Origin: Paracoccus denitrificans
GTDB lineage: Bacteria > Pseudomonadota > Alphaproteobacteria > Rhodobacterales > Rhodobacteraceae
Assembly: GCF_900100045.1 (NCBI RefSeq)
Contig: NZ_FNEA01000035.1
Span: 1 to 38,076 of the forward strand
DNA: 38,076 nt
Reading direction: 5' to 3'
Shown: positions 18,792 to 26,496 of the stretch, in pieces
Numbering within the stretch: position 1 is the first letter of the stretch
Layout of the letters: every line of letters begins with the position of its first letter
Translations under genes and position numbers: made by a program
The notes under the pieces: generated by a model
Database searches by the model: none
Seen by the model: only the letters and a program-made list of their open reading frames with translations
What the model was told of the DNA's origin: nothing

Positions 18792-19655
18792 ATGCCCAAA
18801 CCATCCGACATCCTGCTGACCGCGCTGGCCCCGGCGGTCTGGGGCAGCACCTATATCGTGGCGACCGAGCTGCTGCCCGGCGCTCCGCCGCTGAGCGTCG
18901 CCGCGATCCGCGCGCTGCCTACGGGGCTGATCCTGCTGCTTCTGGTGCGGCAGCTGCCCAAGGGGGACTGGCTCTGGCGCTCGTTCGTGCTGGGGGCGCT
19001 GAACTTCACCGTCTTCTGGGCGCTGCTGTTCGTGGCGGCCTATCGCCTGCCCGGCGGCATCGCCGCGACGGTGGGGGCGGTGCAGCCGCTGATCGTGGTC
19101 TTTGCCGCAAGCGCGGTGCTTGGCACGCGGATCAGGGTGCTGTCGGTGCTGGCGGCGGTCATGGGCATGGCAGGCGTAGCGCTGCTGGTGCTGCAAGATG
19201 GCGCCGTGCCGGACATGCCGGGTATCGCGGCGGCGCTTGGCGGGGCCTTTTCGATGGCCTTCGGCACCGTGCTGACCCGCAAATGGCGGCCGCCGGTTTC
19301 CGCCCTAGTGCTGACGGCATGGCAGTTGACGGCGGGCGGATTGCTGCTTTTGCCGCTGGCCTTGCTGCTGGACCCGCCGATGCCGCCGCTCGATGCCGCC
19401 AATGCGGCCGGCATGGGCTATCTGGTGCTGTTCACCGCCCTGACCTATATCCTGTGGTTTCGCGGCGTGGCGAGGCTGGAGCCGGCGGCGGTGTCCTCGC
19501 TGGGCTTTCTCAGCCCGCTGACGGCGATCCTGCTTGGCTGGGCGATCCTTGGCCAGGCGCTGTCGGCATCGCAGATGATCGGCGCGGCGGTCGTGGTCGC
19601 CAGCATCTGGCTGAGCCAGCGGGCCACGCCGTCAAGGCAGGTTCATGCCCGATAA
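18792..19655 (+). CDS. EamA/DMT-family membrane transporter
   Basis: 287-residue inner-membrane protein with about ten helices and two EamA repeats: ALAPAVWGSTYIVATELLPG at the start, AVQPLIVVFAASAVLGTRI closing the first repeat, and LEPAAVSSLGFLSPLTAILL in the second. This places it with RhaT/YedA-like exporters of amino acids or drugs. The ATG at 18792 has GAGG six bases upstream. The open frame continues upstream into the nitroreductase remnant, but the membrane family starts here. Its 3' end overlaps the convergent MFS gene by 13 bases. Confidence 0.86.
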   Translation: MPKPSDILLTALAPAVWGSTYIVATELLPGAPPLSVAAIRALPTGLILLLLVRQLPKGDWLWRSFVLGALNFTVFWALLFVAAYRLPGGIAATVGAVQPLIVVFAASAVLGTRIRVLSVLAAVMGMAGVALLVLQDGAVPDMPGIAAALGGAFSMAFGTVLTRKWRPPVSALVLTAWQLTAGGLLLLPLALLLDPPMPPLDAANAAGMGYLVLFTALTYILWFRGVARLEPAAVSSLGFLSPLTAILLGWAILGQALSASQMIGAAVVVASIWLSQRATPSRQVHAR

Positions 19656-20821
19656 GAGACGGGCCGCAGCGCGCGGCCAAGCGTGACGGCGGTCGCCATG
19701 CCGGCCAGCGCCGCGACGCCGACGATCACCGCCGCCGCGGGCCAGCCATGGCTCTGGATGGCGCTGCCGACCGCGACCGGCCCGGCGATCTGGCCCAGGT
19801 TGTTGCCCTGCACCATCAGGCCAAGCACGATGGGAACCAGCCCTGCCGTCGGCACCGCCAGCGGTGCCGAGGACAAAAGCACCGCCGGGATCAGCCCGCC
19901 GACGGCCGAGAACAGGACGCACAGCCCAAAGGTCGGCATGTCCGGCAAGACCGGCAGGAATATCCCCAGCCCGGCCACGCCCATCGCAAGGCTCGCCCCT
20001 GCCAGCAACGTGCCTCGCCCGACGCCGCGCGACAGCAGCAGGCCCGCGGCAAGGTTGCCGAGGATATTTGCCGCCGTCGCCAGCGCGCTCAGCAGGCCCG
20101 CCATCTGATGCGTGACCTGCATCCGCTCCATCAGCAGCACCGGCAGGAAGCCGAACAGCGCAAAGAACATCAGGCTGTAAAGCGCAAAGGCGGCGGCAAG
20201 GCCCAGCGGCCCGCCCGCCCTGACGGTGGCGGTCGCATCCACGGCAAGGCCCTGCCACGACCAGCGCCTGCGTTGGCCGTCCGGCGGCAGCACGCACCGG
20301 ACCGCGATCCCGACCGCCAGCGCCAGGCCGGCGCTTGCCCACCAGATGTCGCGCCATCCGTCGAAAAGCGGGCCGGCCAGCATCGCGATCGCCATGCCGG
20401 CGGGCATGAAGCAGCTCCACAGCGCAAAGGCGAGGTCGCGGCGCGACCGCTGGGCCACATGCTCCAGGATGGACGGCGCGGCGACGGTGATCAGCAGAAA
20501 GCCCGCGCCCTCGACGATGCGCGAGACCAGGAGCCAGGCGAAGCTGCCGGCGGATGCGCCAAGCGCCGATCCGGCCGCCGTCACCAGCAGGCCAAGGACA
20601 AGGATGCGCCGCCCGCCGATGGCAGCGACCAGCGCGCCGGCCGGAATGCCGCCGACCAGCCCGAGAAGCGCAAAAACTCCGGTCAGCCAGCCGATGGCGG
20701 ACAGGCCCAGCCCCAGATCGGCCCGCAGCATCGGCGCGGCGATGGCCGCCTTGCCGACCTGCAACGCGGCGGCGATCCCCGCCGCCACGATCAGCGAGAC
20801 GGCACCCCAGCGCGTCGCCAT
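19643..20821 (-). CDS. MFS transporter
   Basis: 392-residue major facilitator with about twelve membrane helices. It starts MATRWGAVSLIVAAGIAAAL; the loop after helix 2 reads PAGALVAAIGGRRILVLGLL, the typical G-x-x-x-D/G-R-x-G/R-R-type motif. It is probably an exporter or uptake carrier for a small molecule. Its ATG overlaps the stop of the wrbA-type gene by one base (TGATG), so the two are translationally coupled and probably work together on a quinone-like or aromatic compound. The 3' end overlaps the convergent EamA gene by 13 bases. Confidence 0.88.
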   Translation of the reverse strand: MATRWGAVSLIVAAGIAAALQVGKAAIAAPMLRADLGLGLSAIGWLTGVFALLGLVGGIPAGALVAAIGGRRILVLGLLVTAAGSALGASAGSFAWLLVSRIVEGAGFLLITVAAPSILEHVAQRSRRDLAFALWSCFMPAGMAIAMLAGPLFDGWRDIWWASAGLALAVGIAVRCVLPPDGQRRRWSWQGLAVDATATVRAGGPLGLAAAFALYSLMFFALFGFLPVLLMERMQVTHQMAGLLSALATAANILGNLAAGLLLSRGVGRGTLLAGASLAMGVAGLGIFLPVLPDMPTFGLCVLFSAVGGLIPAVLLSSAPLAVPTAGLVPIVLGLMVQGNNLGQIAGPVAVGSAIQSHGWPAAAVIVGVAALAGMATAVTLGRALRPVSYRA

Positions 20822-21447
20822 CACGCCGCCTCGCGCTTGCGTCCCGCGACCAGCGCCGCGGCGATTTCCGCCACATGCCGCCCCTGGAAGCGCGCCCCGT
20901 CCAGCTCGTTCGCGCTTGGCTGGCGGTCGCCGCCATCGCCGTCGTCGGCCAGCGTCGAGGCGCCATAGGGCGAGCCGCCGGTGATCTCGTCCATGCGCAT
21001 CTGGCCCTTGAAGCTGTAGGGCAGGCCGACCACGATCATGCCCAGATGCAGCAGCACCGTATGAGTGGACTGGATCGTCGTTTCCTGCCCGCCATGCTGG
21101 CTGCCGGTCGAGGTGAAGACGCTGCCGACCTTGCCGACCAGCCGGTCCTCGGCCCACAGCCCGCCGGTCTGGTCCAGGAAATTCTTCATCTGCGAGGCCA
21201 TGTTGCCGAAGCGGGTCGGCGTGCCGATGATGATCGCGTCGTAATCGGCCAGTTCGCCCACCGTCGCGACGGGTGCGCGCTGGTCCTGCTTGTAGCCCGC
21301 CCTTTCCGCGACGGCCTCGGGCACCAGTTCCGGCACGCGCCGGACCGCGACTCTCGCCCCTGCCTCGCGCGCGCCCTGGGCGACCGCAGCGGCCATGGTT
21401 TCGACATGCCCATAGGACGAATAATAAAGCACCAGCACATCGGTCAT
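20821..21447 (-). CDS. wrbA: NAD(P)H:quinone oxidoreductase, WrbA type
   Basis: 208-residue flavodoxin-like FMN protein that reduces quinones by two electrons (NAD(P)H dehydrogenase (quinone), type IV) and so avoids semiquinone radicals. The FMN phosphate loop is YYSSYGHVE at residues 8-16, followed by TPTRFGNMASQMKNFLDQTG, STGSQHGGQETT and GGSPYGAST, all hallmark WrbA motifs. The start MTDVLVLYY has AGGAGAGA upstream; an upstream ATG adding 28 residues lacks support. It is first of a two-gene operon with an MFS transporter and divergent from a LysR gene 95 bases away. Confidence 0.93.
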   Translation of the reverse strand: MTDVLVLYYSSYGHVETMAAAVAQGAREAGARVAVRRVPELVPEAVAERAGYKQDQRAPVATVGELADYDAIIIGTPTRFGNMASQMKNFLDQTGGLWAEDRLVGKVGSVFTSTGSQHGGQETTIQSTHTVLLHLGMIVVGLPYSFKGQMRMDEITGGSPYGASTLADDGDGGDRQPSANELDGARFQGRHVAEIAAALVAGRKREAA

Positions 21448-21542
21448 CGGTTCTCTCCTGTTCCTGTCGCGTCCAGGATAGGGGTGACGAATGACCGGCA
21501 GGAGTGATATAATTCCGATGGTTCCGATCATCTGAAGCGATC

Positions 21543-22454
21543 ATGCTGGACGCCCTGACCCTCGACCAAATCCGCACCTTCGTCGCGGTCGCCGACAAAG
21601 GCAGCTTTCGCGCCGGCGCAGGCAGCCTGTCGCGGGCGCAGTCCGGCGTCAGCGCAAGCGTGGCCAATCTGGAGGCGCAGCTTGGCGTGCAGCTGTTCGA
21701 CCGCTCCGGCCACCGCCCGGTCCTAACGGCCGAGGGCAAGACGCTGCTTGCCGATGCGCGCGACATCCTGCTGCGGGTCGACGCGATGCGGGCCCGGGCG
21801 CGCGGCTTCGGCGAGGGCGTCGAGCTGGAACTGTCCATCACCGCCGATACGCTGTTTCCGATCCCGCTGGTCGGCGTGGCACTGGCCGAGATGCGCCGGG
21901 CCTACCCCTCGGTGGCGCTCAGGCTTGCCATCCAGCCGCTTGGCGGGCCGTTGCAGGCGCTGACCGAAAGACGCTGCACGCTTGCCATCATGGTCGGCGA
22001 GGATTTCCGCGATCCCCGCATCAGTTTCGAGGCCCTGTCGCCCGTCTCGCAGGTGGCGGTGGTCGCGGCCGGCCATGCCCTGGCGGCCGGGCGCGGGATC
22101 GGCATCCCGGATCTGGCCGACCATGTCCAGATCGTGCTGTCCGATCCCTCGCCCTTGTCGGAGGGGCGGGATTTCGGCGTGCTGTCGCCGCAATCCTGCC
22201 GGGTCAACACCCAGGACACCAAGCATGCGCTGATCCTGTCGGGCGTCGGCTGGGGCAGGCTGCCGTCCTGGCTGGTCGCGGACGACCTGAGATCCGGCAG
22301 GCTGGTCCGGCTGGATACGGCCGCGCTTGGCCGCAACGCCCAGGTCACCTCGCAAAGCTATCTCGCCCATCGCCTCGACGAGCCCTTCGGCCCCGCCGCA
22401 AGCACGTTCGCCAAGGTGCTGATGCGGCTTTGTGAAAGCGATGCAGCAGGGTAA
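21543..22454 (+). CDS. LysR-family transcriptional regulator
   Basis: 303-residue LysR-type regulator. The DNA-binding helix region reads VAVADKGSFRAGAGSLSRAQ and SASVANLEAQLGVQLFDRSG; the effector domain covers about residues 92-295. It is divergent from the wrbA-MFS operon, its probable target, across 95 bases. That interval contains a direct repeat CGATCAT at 21525-21531 and 21538-21544, the second touching the start codon. The effector is unknown, perhaps a quinone or aromatic compound given the target. Confidence 0.91.
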   Translation: MLDALTLDQIRTFVAVADKGSFRAGAGSLSRAQSGVSASVANLEAQLGVQLFDRSGHRPVLTAEGKTLLADARDILLRVDAMRARARGFGEGVELELSITADTLFPIPLVGVALAEMRRAYPSVALRLAIQPLGGPLQALTERRCTLAIMVGEDFRDPRISFEALSPVSQVAVVAAGHALAAGRGIGIPDLADHVQIVLSDPSPLSEGRDFGVLSPQSCRVNTQDTKHALILSGVGWGRLPSWLVADDLRSGRLVRLDTAALGRNAQVTSQSYLAHRLDEPFGPAASTFAKVLMRLCESDAAG

Positions 22455-22644
22455 ACGATGGCCTGCCGCCGGTTCCGTTACGTCCCTGGTGCTGCGCCCC
22501 GGAACGAGTCGCGGCGAGGCGGCGGGCTTCAGCCGCAACAGGCGGCGATCACGATCCGGGCGACGAGGATGACGCCCGGTCGGAACGGCGGCCTTGCAGC
22601 CCGGGCCCGGCGCTGCCACGCCGGCCCCCGCGATCTTTCGGCCT

Positions 22645-23382
22645 CTACCAGTCGAAATCGTCGCTGCGAAGCTGGCCGAGGCGCGTGTCCTCGATCACCA
22701 GCCGGTCGGCGCCCGCCCTGATGACGACATTGTCGCCGACCTGGCTGGCGGCGCCGCGGATGTCGGCCCAACTGTCGAAGCGGCCATAGAAGGACAGGTC
22801 GATCACGTCGTCGTCATGGTCGAAATCGGTGATCCGGTCGCGCCCGCCGTTCCAGACGAAGACGTCGGCACCCTCGCCGCCGGTCATCGTGTCGTTGCCC
22901 CGGCCGCCGTTCAGGGTGTCGTTGCCCTCGCCCGCGATGATGCGGTCGTGGCCTGCCTCGCCGAACAGGCGGTCGTCGCCCTCGCCGCCGCGGATCAGGT
23001 CGTTGCCGCCTCCGGCGCGGATGGTGTCGTTGCCCTCGCCGCCGCTGATGGTGTCGCGGCCGCCGCCGCTGACCGAGCGGTCGTTGCCCGAGCCGAGCGA
23101 GATCGTGTTGTTGCCGCCCCCGGCTTGCACGACATCGTTACCCTCGCCCGCCGTGATCCGGTCGTTGCCGCCCAGCGCCTTGATCACGTCATTGCCCGAG
23201 CCGCCGATGATGCGGTTGTGGCCCGAGCCGGCGTCGATGCGGTCATTGCCCTCGCCGCCGTCCAGCGTATCGTTGCCCGCGCGGCCAAAGAGCAGGTCGT
23301 CGCCCGAGCGGCCCCAGATCTGGTCGGCGAACTTGGTGCCGACCAGGCGGTTGTCGTCGTCATTGCCACGGATTCTGGCCAT
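22645..23382 (-). CDS. RTX calcium-binding repeat protein
   Basis: 245 residues, almost wholly RTX (hemolysin-type) nonapeptide repeats of the GGxGxDxUx kind, such as GGEGNDRIDAGSGHN and GGRGNDTMTGGEGADVF, from about residue 25 to 175. These bind calcium and fold into a beta-roll. The end (DFDHDDDVIDLSFYGRFDSW, then a short hydrophobic stretch) resembles a type I secretion signal region. No catalytic domain is present. GGAGA precedes the ATG. No ABC/MFP exporter is adjacent. The repeats also make the DNA repetitive. The role is unknown: perhaps a surface or secreted calcium-binding protein. Confidence 0.88.
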   Translation of the reverse strand: MARIRGNDDDNRLVGTKFADQIWGRSGDDLLFGRAGNDTLDGGEGNDRIDAGSGHNRIIGGSGNDVIKALGGNDRITAGEGNDVVQAGGGNNTISLGSGNDRSVSGGGRDTISGGEGNDTIRAGGGNDLIRGGEGDDRLFGEAGHDRIIAGEGNDTLNGGRGNDTMTGGEGADVFVWNGGRDRITDFDHDDDVIDLSFYGRFDSWADIRGAASQVGDNVVIRAGADRLVIEDTRLGQLRSDDFDW

Positions 23383-23430
23383 GGTTTCTCTCCGTCACTT
23401 TGGTTTGGACCGGCATGAACGAACCGTGAT

Positions 23431-23462
23431 CCGCGCCCGGCTGCCGGTTCCTCCGGGCGCGG
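23431..23462 (-). repeat. Perfect hairpin between glycerate kinase and RTX genes
   Basis: Ten-bp perfect arms: CCGCGCCCGG at 23431-23440 and CCGGGCGCGG at 23453-23462, with a 12-base loop. It lies 14 bases after the glycerate kinase stop codon, a terminator position on the minus strand. There is no T run after it. A second small dyad CGTGCC-TCA-GGCACG spans the kinase stop codon. Confidence 0.65.
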
Positions 23463-23475
23463 AATGGGTCGTGCC

Positions 23476-24639
23476 TCAGGCACGGGCGGCAAGCCGCTGG
23501 CCGACCAGCAGCATCCGCATCGTGTTCTCGGCGGCGTTGCGCAGCAGTTTCGCACCCTCGCCGATGGCCTTTTCCAGCGAGCAGGGCCGCCGCATGATCG
23601 AGGCATAGGCGCCGATCCCGTGCTCATAGGTCTGGCGCGCGCCCTTGCCGATGGTGCCCGCCAGCGCGACGGTCGGGATACCGATCGCCTCGGCGCGGCG
23701 GGCGACCTCGCAGGGAACCTTGCCGAAGGGGCTTTGCGCATCCAGCGCACCCTCGGCGGTGATGACCAGGTCGGCGCGGCCCAGCAGGCGGTCGAAATCC
23801 AGGTAATCCAGCATGATCTGGAAACGCGGATGCAGCACCGCACCGGCAAAGGCGACCAGCCCGGCGCCAAGCCCGCCCGAGGCCCCGGCGCCCGGCATCG
23901 GCGCCACGTCCCGGCCCGTGGCCGCCATGATCGCCTGCGCATAGCGGGTCATGCCGCGGTCGAGTTGCTCGACCTGCTCGGGGCTCGCGCCCTTTTGCGG
24001 GCCGAAGACGCGGGCCACGCCGCGCGGTCCCAGCAGCATGTTGTGCCAGTTCACCGCCGCGTCGATCCCCACCCCGGCCAGCCTCGGGTCCAGCCCCGAG
24101 ACGTCGATCTGCGCCAGATCCTGCAACGCGCCGCCGCCCTCGGGCAACTCGCGCCCCTCGCCGTCCAGCAGCCGGGCACCAAGCGCGCGCGCCATGCCGG
24201 CACCGCCATCGTTGATGCCGCTGTCGCCGCAGCCGATCAGGATGCGGTCCACGCCATGGTCCAGCGCCTTCAGGATCAGTTCGCCCACGCCGCGGCTGGT
24301 GGTCAGGGTCGGGTCGCGCCGGTCGCGCGGCACCAGCGACAGGCCGGCCGCGGCGGCCATCTCGATCACGGCGGTGCGCGGCCCATCGCCGCCCATCAGC
24401 CCCCAGAAACTGTCCACGGGCTGTCCCATCGGGCCGGTCACCTCGGCCTGCATTAACCGTCCGCCGGTCGCGGCGACCAGCGCCTCGGTCGTGCCCTCGC
24501 CGCCATCGACCATCGGCGCGGTCAGGATGGTCGCATGGGGGGCGGCGCGGCGGACGCCCCGCGCGATGGCCTCGGCCACATCCTTGACTGAAAGCGATTC
24601 CTTGAAGCCCGAAGGCGCGATCAGGACGGTGAGAGACAT
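23476..24639 (-). CDS. Glycerate kinase
   Basis: 387-residue cytoplasmic enzyme of the glycerate kinase GlxK/GarK family (Pfam Gly_kinase) that phosphorylates D-glycerate with ATP, feeding glyoxylate, serine or sugar-acid breakdown into glycolysis. Typical motifs are IAPSGFKESLSVKDVAEAIA at the start, PMVDGGEGTTEALV, GCGDSGINDGGAGMARALGA, PGAGASGGLGAGL and ITAEGALDAQSPFGKVP. An ATG six bases further upstream (24645) is equally possible; the AGGAT element fits the internal ATG better. An ECF-type promoter lies at 24671-24697, so it is probably transcribed apart from, or in addition to, the upstream transporter. Confidence 0.93.
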   Translation of the reverse strand: MSLTVLIAPSGFKESLSVKDVAEAIARGVRRAAPHATILTAPMVDGGEGTTEALVAATGGRLMQAEVTGPMGQPVDSFWGLMGGDGPRTAVIEMAAAAGLSLVPRDRRDPTLTTSRGVGELILKALDHGVDRILIGCGDSGINDGGAGMARALGARLLDGEGRELPEGGGALQDLAQIDVSGLDPRLAGVGIDAAVNWHNMLLGPRGVARVFGPQKGASPEQVEQLDRGMTRYAQAIMAATGRDVAPMPGAGASGGLGAGLVAFAGAVLHPRFQIMLDYLDFDRLLGRADLVITAEGALDAQSPFGKVPCEVARRAEAIGIPTVALAGTIGKGARQTYEHGIGAYASIMRRPCSLEKAIGEGAKLLRNAAENTMRMLLVGQRLAARA

Positions 24640-24670
24640 TTTCATATCCTTTCCGGTTGTCTGATGGGGT

Positions 24671-24697
24671 TACGCCCGCGCCCCCTGCCTTATTCCC
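24671..24697 (-). promoter_or_regulatory. ECF-type promoter before glycerate kinase
   Basis: Read on the minus strand: GGGAATAA (24697-24690), 15-base spacer, CGTA (24674-24671), then 25-31 bases to the kinase start. It matches three other sites at the neighbouring ECF sigma locus, except that the spacer is one base longer. A small stem CCCCTGCC/GGCAGGGG (24682-24705) overlaps the -35. Confidence 0.62.
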
Positions 24698-24771
24698 GGC
24701 AGGGGCGAAAAATTCCGCCCAGGCGTGAAAAAGGCCGCCCCGTGCCGCCCTGTCATCGCGTTTGCAGCGGA

Positions 24772-26439
24772 TTACCGGATGACGAGCCGGATGCCCGCAG
24801 GACGCAGGATGTGGTTCAGCGCCCGCAAATCGGGCTCGGGGCGCGACTTGCGGACCTTGGGCGGCTGCGGGACGGCTTGGGCCAGCCGCTGGGGTCGGGG
24901 CACGGGCCGCGCTGCCTCGATCACCGGGGCGGCAGGGGGCGGCAAGGCCACGGCGGGTGAGACCAGCATGGCGGCGGACAGGGTCGGAACGGGCGCCGGT
25001 TGCGCATCGTCCCGCATCCGCGCCAATTGCGCGGGCCAGACCAGCAGGGCAAAGCCGACCAGCAGCGCCGTCACGACCGGCGCCAGCGGCAGCGCCAGCC
25101 GGATCAGGTCGCGCTGGCCGAAGCCCGCTTCCTCGGCCTGGCCGAAGATCGCCACCGGCTTGGCCGAAGCCATCATGCTTTGGCAAAATCCCGTGCCCAT
25201 CACCGCGACCATGACCATCAGCGCCGGGTCGTGCCCCATCGCCGCCAGCGGCAGGGCCACCGCCGGGATCAGCACCGCCGCGCGGGCCGAGCGCGAGGTG
25301 ATCGCCAGATGCGCCAGCACCGCCACCGCCGACAGCAGCACCACCACGATCGGCAGGCTGCCCGACAGGCCGGGCGGCAAGGCCGCCAGCGCCTGCCCCG
25401 CCAGCCAGCGGTCGGCCCCGGTCGCGACCATCGCCTCGGCCATCAGCACGGTCGCGGACATGTAGAGCAGAAGCTCGGTATCGACGGCGCGGAAGATCTC
25501 CTTGGGCTTGCGGCTGGTGAAGGGTGGGGTCAGCAGCACCAGCGCCCCGATCAGCGCGACCAGCGCCATGCCGATCCCGTGCAGCCCGGCCGTCAGCCAC
25601 AGGCCCACGACCAGCGCCAGCACCAGCCCGATGCGGCGCTGGCGGGCGCGGGTGGCGGCGTCCGGGGCGGGCGTGGCCATGCGGGGCAAGGGCGCCAGCA
25701 GCGCCTCGCGCGGGACGAACAGCCACAGGATCAGGCCCGCGCCGGCAAGGCTGGCCAACAGCGAAAACGGCAGGCCGAGCATCGCCCATTCCACATAGCC
25801 AAGATGGATGCCGGTCGCGCCCCGGATCGCCTGCGCCGCCAACAGATGCGCCCCCGCCCCGATCAGCGAGGCGCCGGCCGACAGCAGGATCACCGTCGGG
25901 AACAGCAGGGCCAGCGGGCGGCGCAGGCGCGGATCGGGCAAGGCCGCCGCGATGGCGGCAAAGACCGGCAGCAGCAGCGCCGCCCGCCCCGAGGTCGAAG
26001 GCAGCACGAAGGCCGTGCCGGCGATGGCCAGCGTCAGCCACAGGAAGAAGGGCACGACCCGCATCCCCCGCGCCAGCAGCGGCGCGACCAGCCGTTGCGT
26101 CAGCCCCGCCTCTTTCGCCACGGCGGCGATGACAAAGGCCGACAGCAGCAGCCAGATCAACTCGCTGCCCAGGGCCGCGAAAAGCTGCGCCTCGGTCAGC
26201 ACGCCGCCAAGGACCAGCGCCAGCACGGCAGCCAGCGCCACCAGCGATTCCGGCAGGCGCGTGCCGACCCAGCCAAGGACCGCGAGGCCCGAGACGGCCA
26301 GGGCAACCCGGCCCGGGGCCGAGAGCGTCTGGGGCAGGCCGGCCAGCAGCGGGATGGCGGCAGCCAGGACGGCGACGCTAAGGTGGCGCCGGCTTGGCTG
26401 CGGCAGGGCGGCAAGCGGGGACAGGCTGCGGGCGGTCAT
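24772..26439 (-). CDS. SLC13/DASS-type anion transporter with proline-rich tail
   Basis: 555-residue inner-membrane protein with about 12 hydrophobic segments. It resembles the divalent-anion:sodium symporter/SLC13 (ArsB/NhaD-like) superfamily: GLAVLGWVGTRLPESLVALA, then LPSTSGRAALLLPVFAAI, and ITSRSARAAVLIPAVALPLA, the two SNT-like substrate motifs. Likely substrates are dicarboxylates, sulfate or similar; exactly which is unknown. Residues 474-555 form a proline-rich, non-membrane tail that is unusual for the family. AGGAG lies upstream of the ATG. An ECF-type promoter at 26471-26496 precedes it. It is followed by glycerate kinase on the same strand. Confidence 0.85.
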   Translation of the reverse strand: MTARSLSPLAALPQPSRRHLSVAVLAAAIPLLAGLPQTLSAPGRVALAVSGLAVLGWVGTRLPESLVALAAVLALVLGGVLTEAQLFAALGSELIWLLLSAFVIAAVAKEAGLTQRLVAPLLARGMRVVPFFLWLTLAIAGTAFVLPSTSGRAALLLPVFAAIAAALPDPRLRRPLALLFPTVILLSAGASLIGAGAHLLAAQAIRGATGIHLGYVEWAMLGLPFSLLASLAGAGLILWLFVPREALLAPLPRMATPAPDAATRARQRRIGLVLALVVGLWLTAGLHGIGMALVALIGALVLLTPPFTSRKPKEIFRAVDTELLLYMSATVLMAEAMVATGADRWLAGQALAALPPGLSGSLPIVVVLLSAVAVLAHLAITSRSARAAVLIPAVALPLAAMGHDPALMVMVAVMGTGFCQSMMASAKPVAIFGQAEEAGFGQRDLIRLALPLAPVVTALLVGFALLVWPAQLARMRDDAQPAPVPTLSAAMLVSPAVALPPPAAPVIEAARPVPRPQRLAQAVPQPPKVRKSRPEPDLRALNHILRPAGIRLVIR

Positions 26440-26470
26440 GGCGTTCTCCTGTGCATTTCCATGACAGGAT

Positions 26471-26496
26471 TACGACCGCCCCGGCAGGTTATTCCC
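26471..26496 (-). promoter_or_regulatory. ECF-type promoter before the SLC13 transporter
   Basis: Minus strand: GGGAATAA (26496-26489), 14-base spacer, CGTA (26474-26471), then 31 bases to the transporter ATG. The -35 overlaps the stop codon of the anti-sigma gene. Same element as at 27201-27226 and 27743-27768. Confidence 0.72.

Noticed and set aside
18792..19655. Annotating nitroreductase plus EamA as one true fusion protein
   Set aside because: The nitroreductase part lacks its N-terminal half and a start site, while the transporter has its own ATG and ribosome-binding site.
22800..23380. Tandem DNA repeats that could suggest a CRISPR array or satellite
   Set aside because: The repeats are irregular 27-base units coding RTX nonapeptides; there are no unique spacers of fixed length.
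24682..24705. CCCCTGCC/GGCAGGGG stem considered as the transporter terminator
   Set aside because: No T run follows on the minus strand, and its loop coincides with the -35 of an ECF-type promoter, a better explanation.
23624..26041. An 805-codon minus-strand frame across glycerate kinase and the transporter
   Set aside because: Runs out of frame through two well-recognised genes; its product is Gly/Ala/Arg/Pro-rich nonsense.
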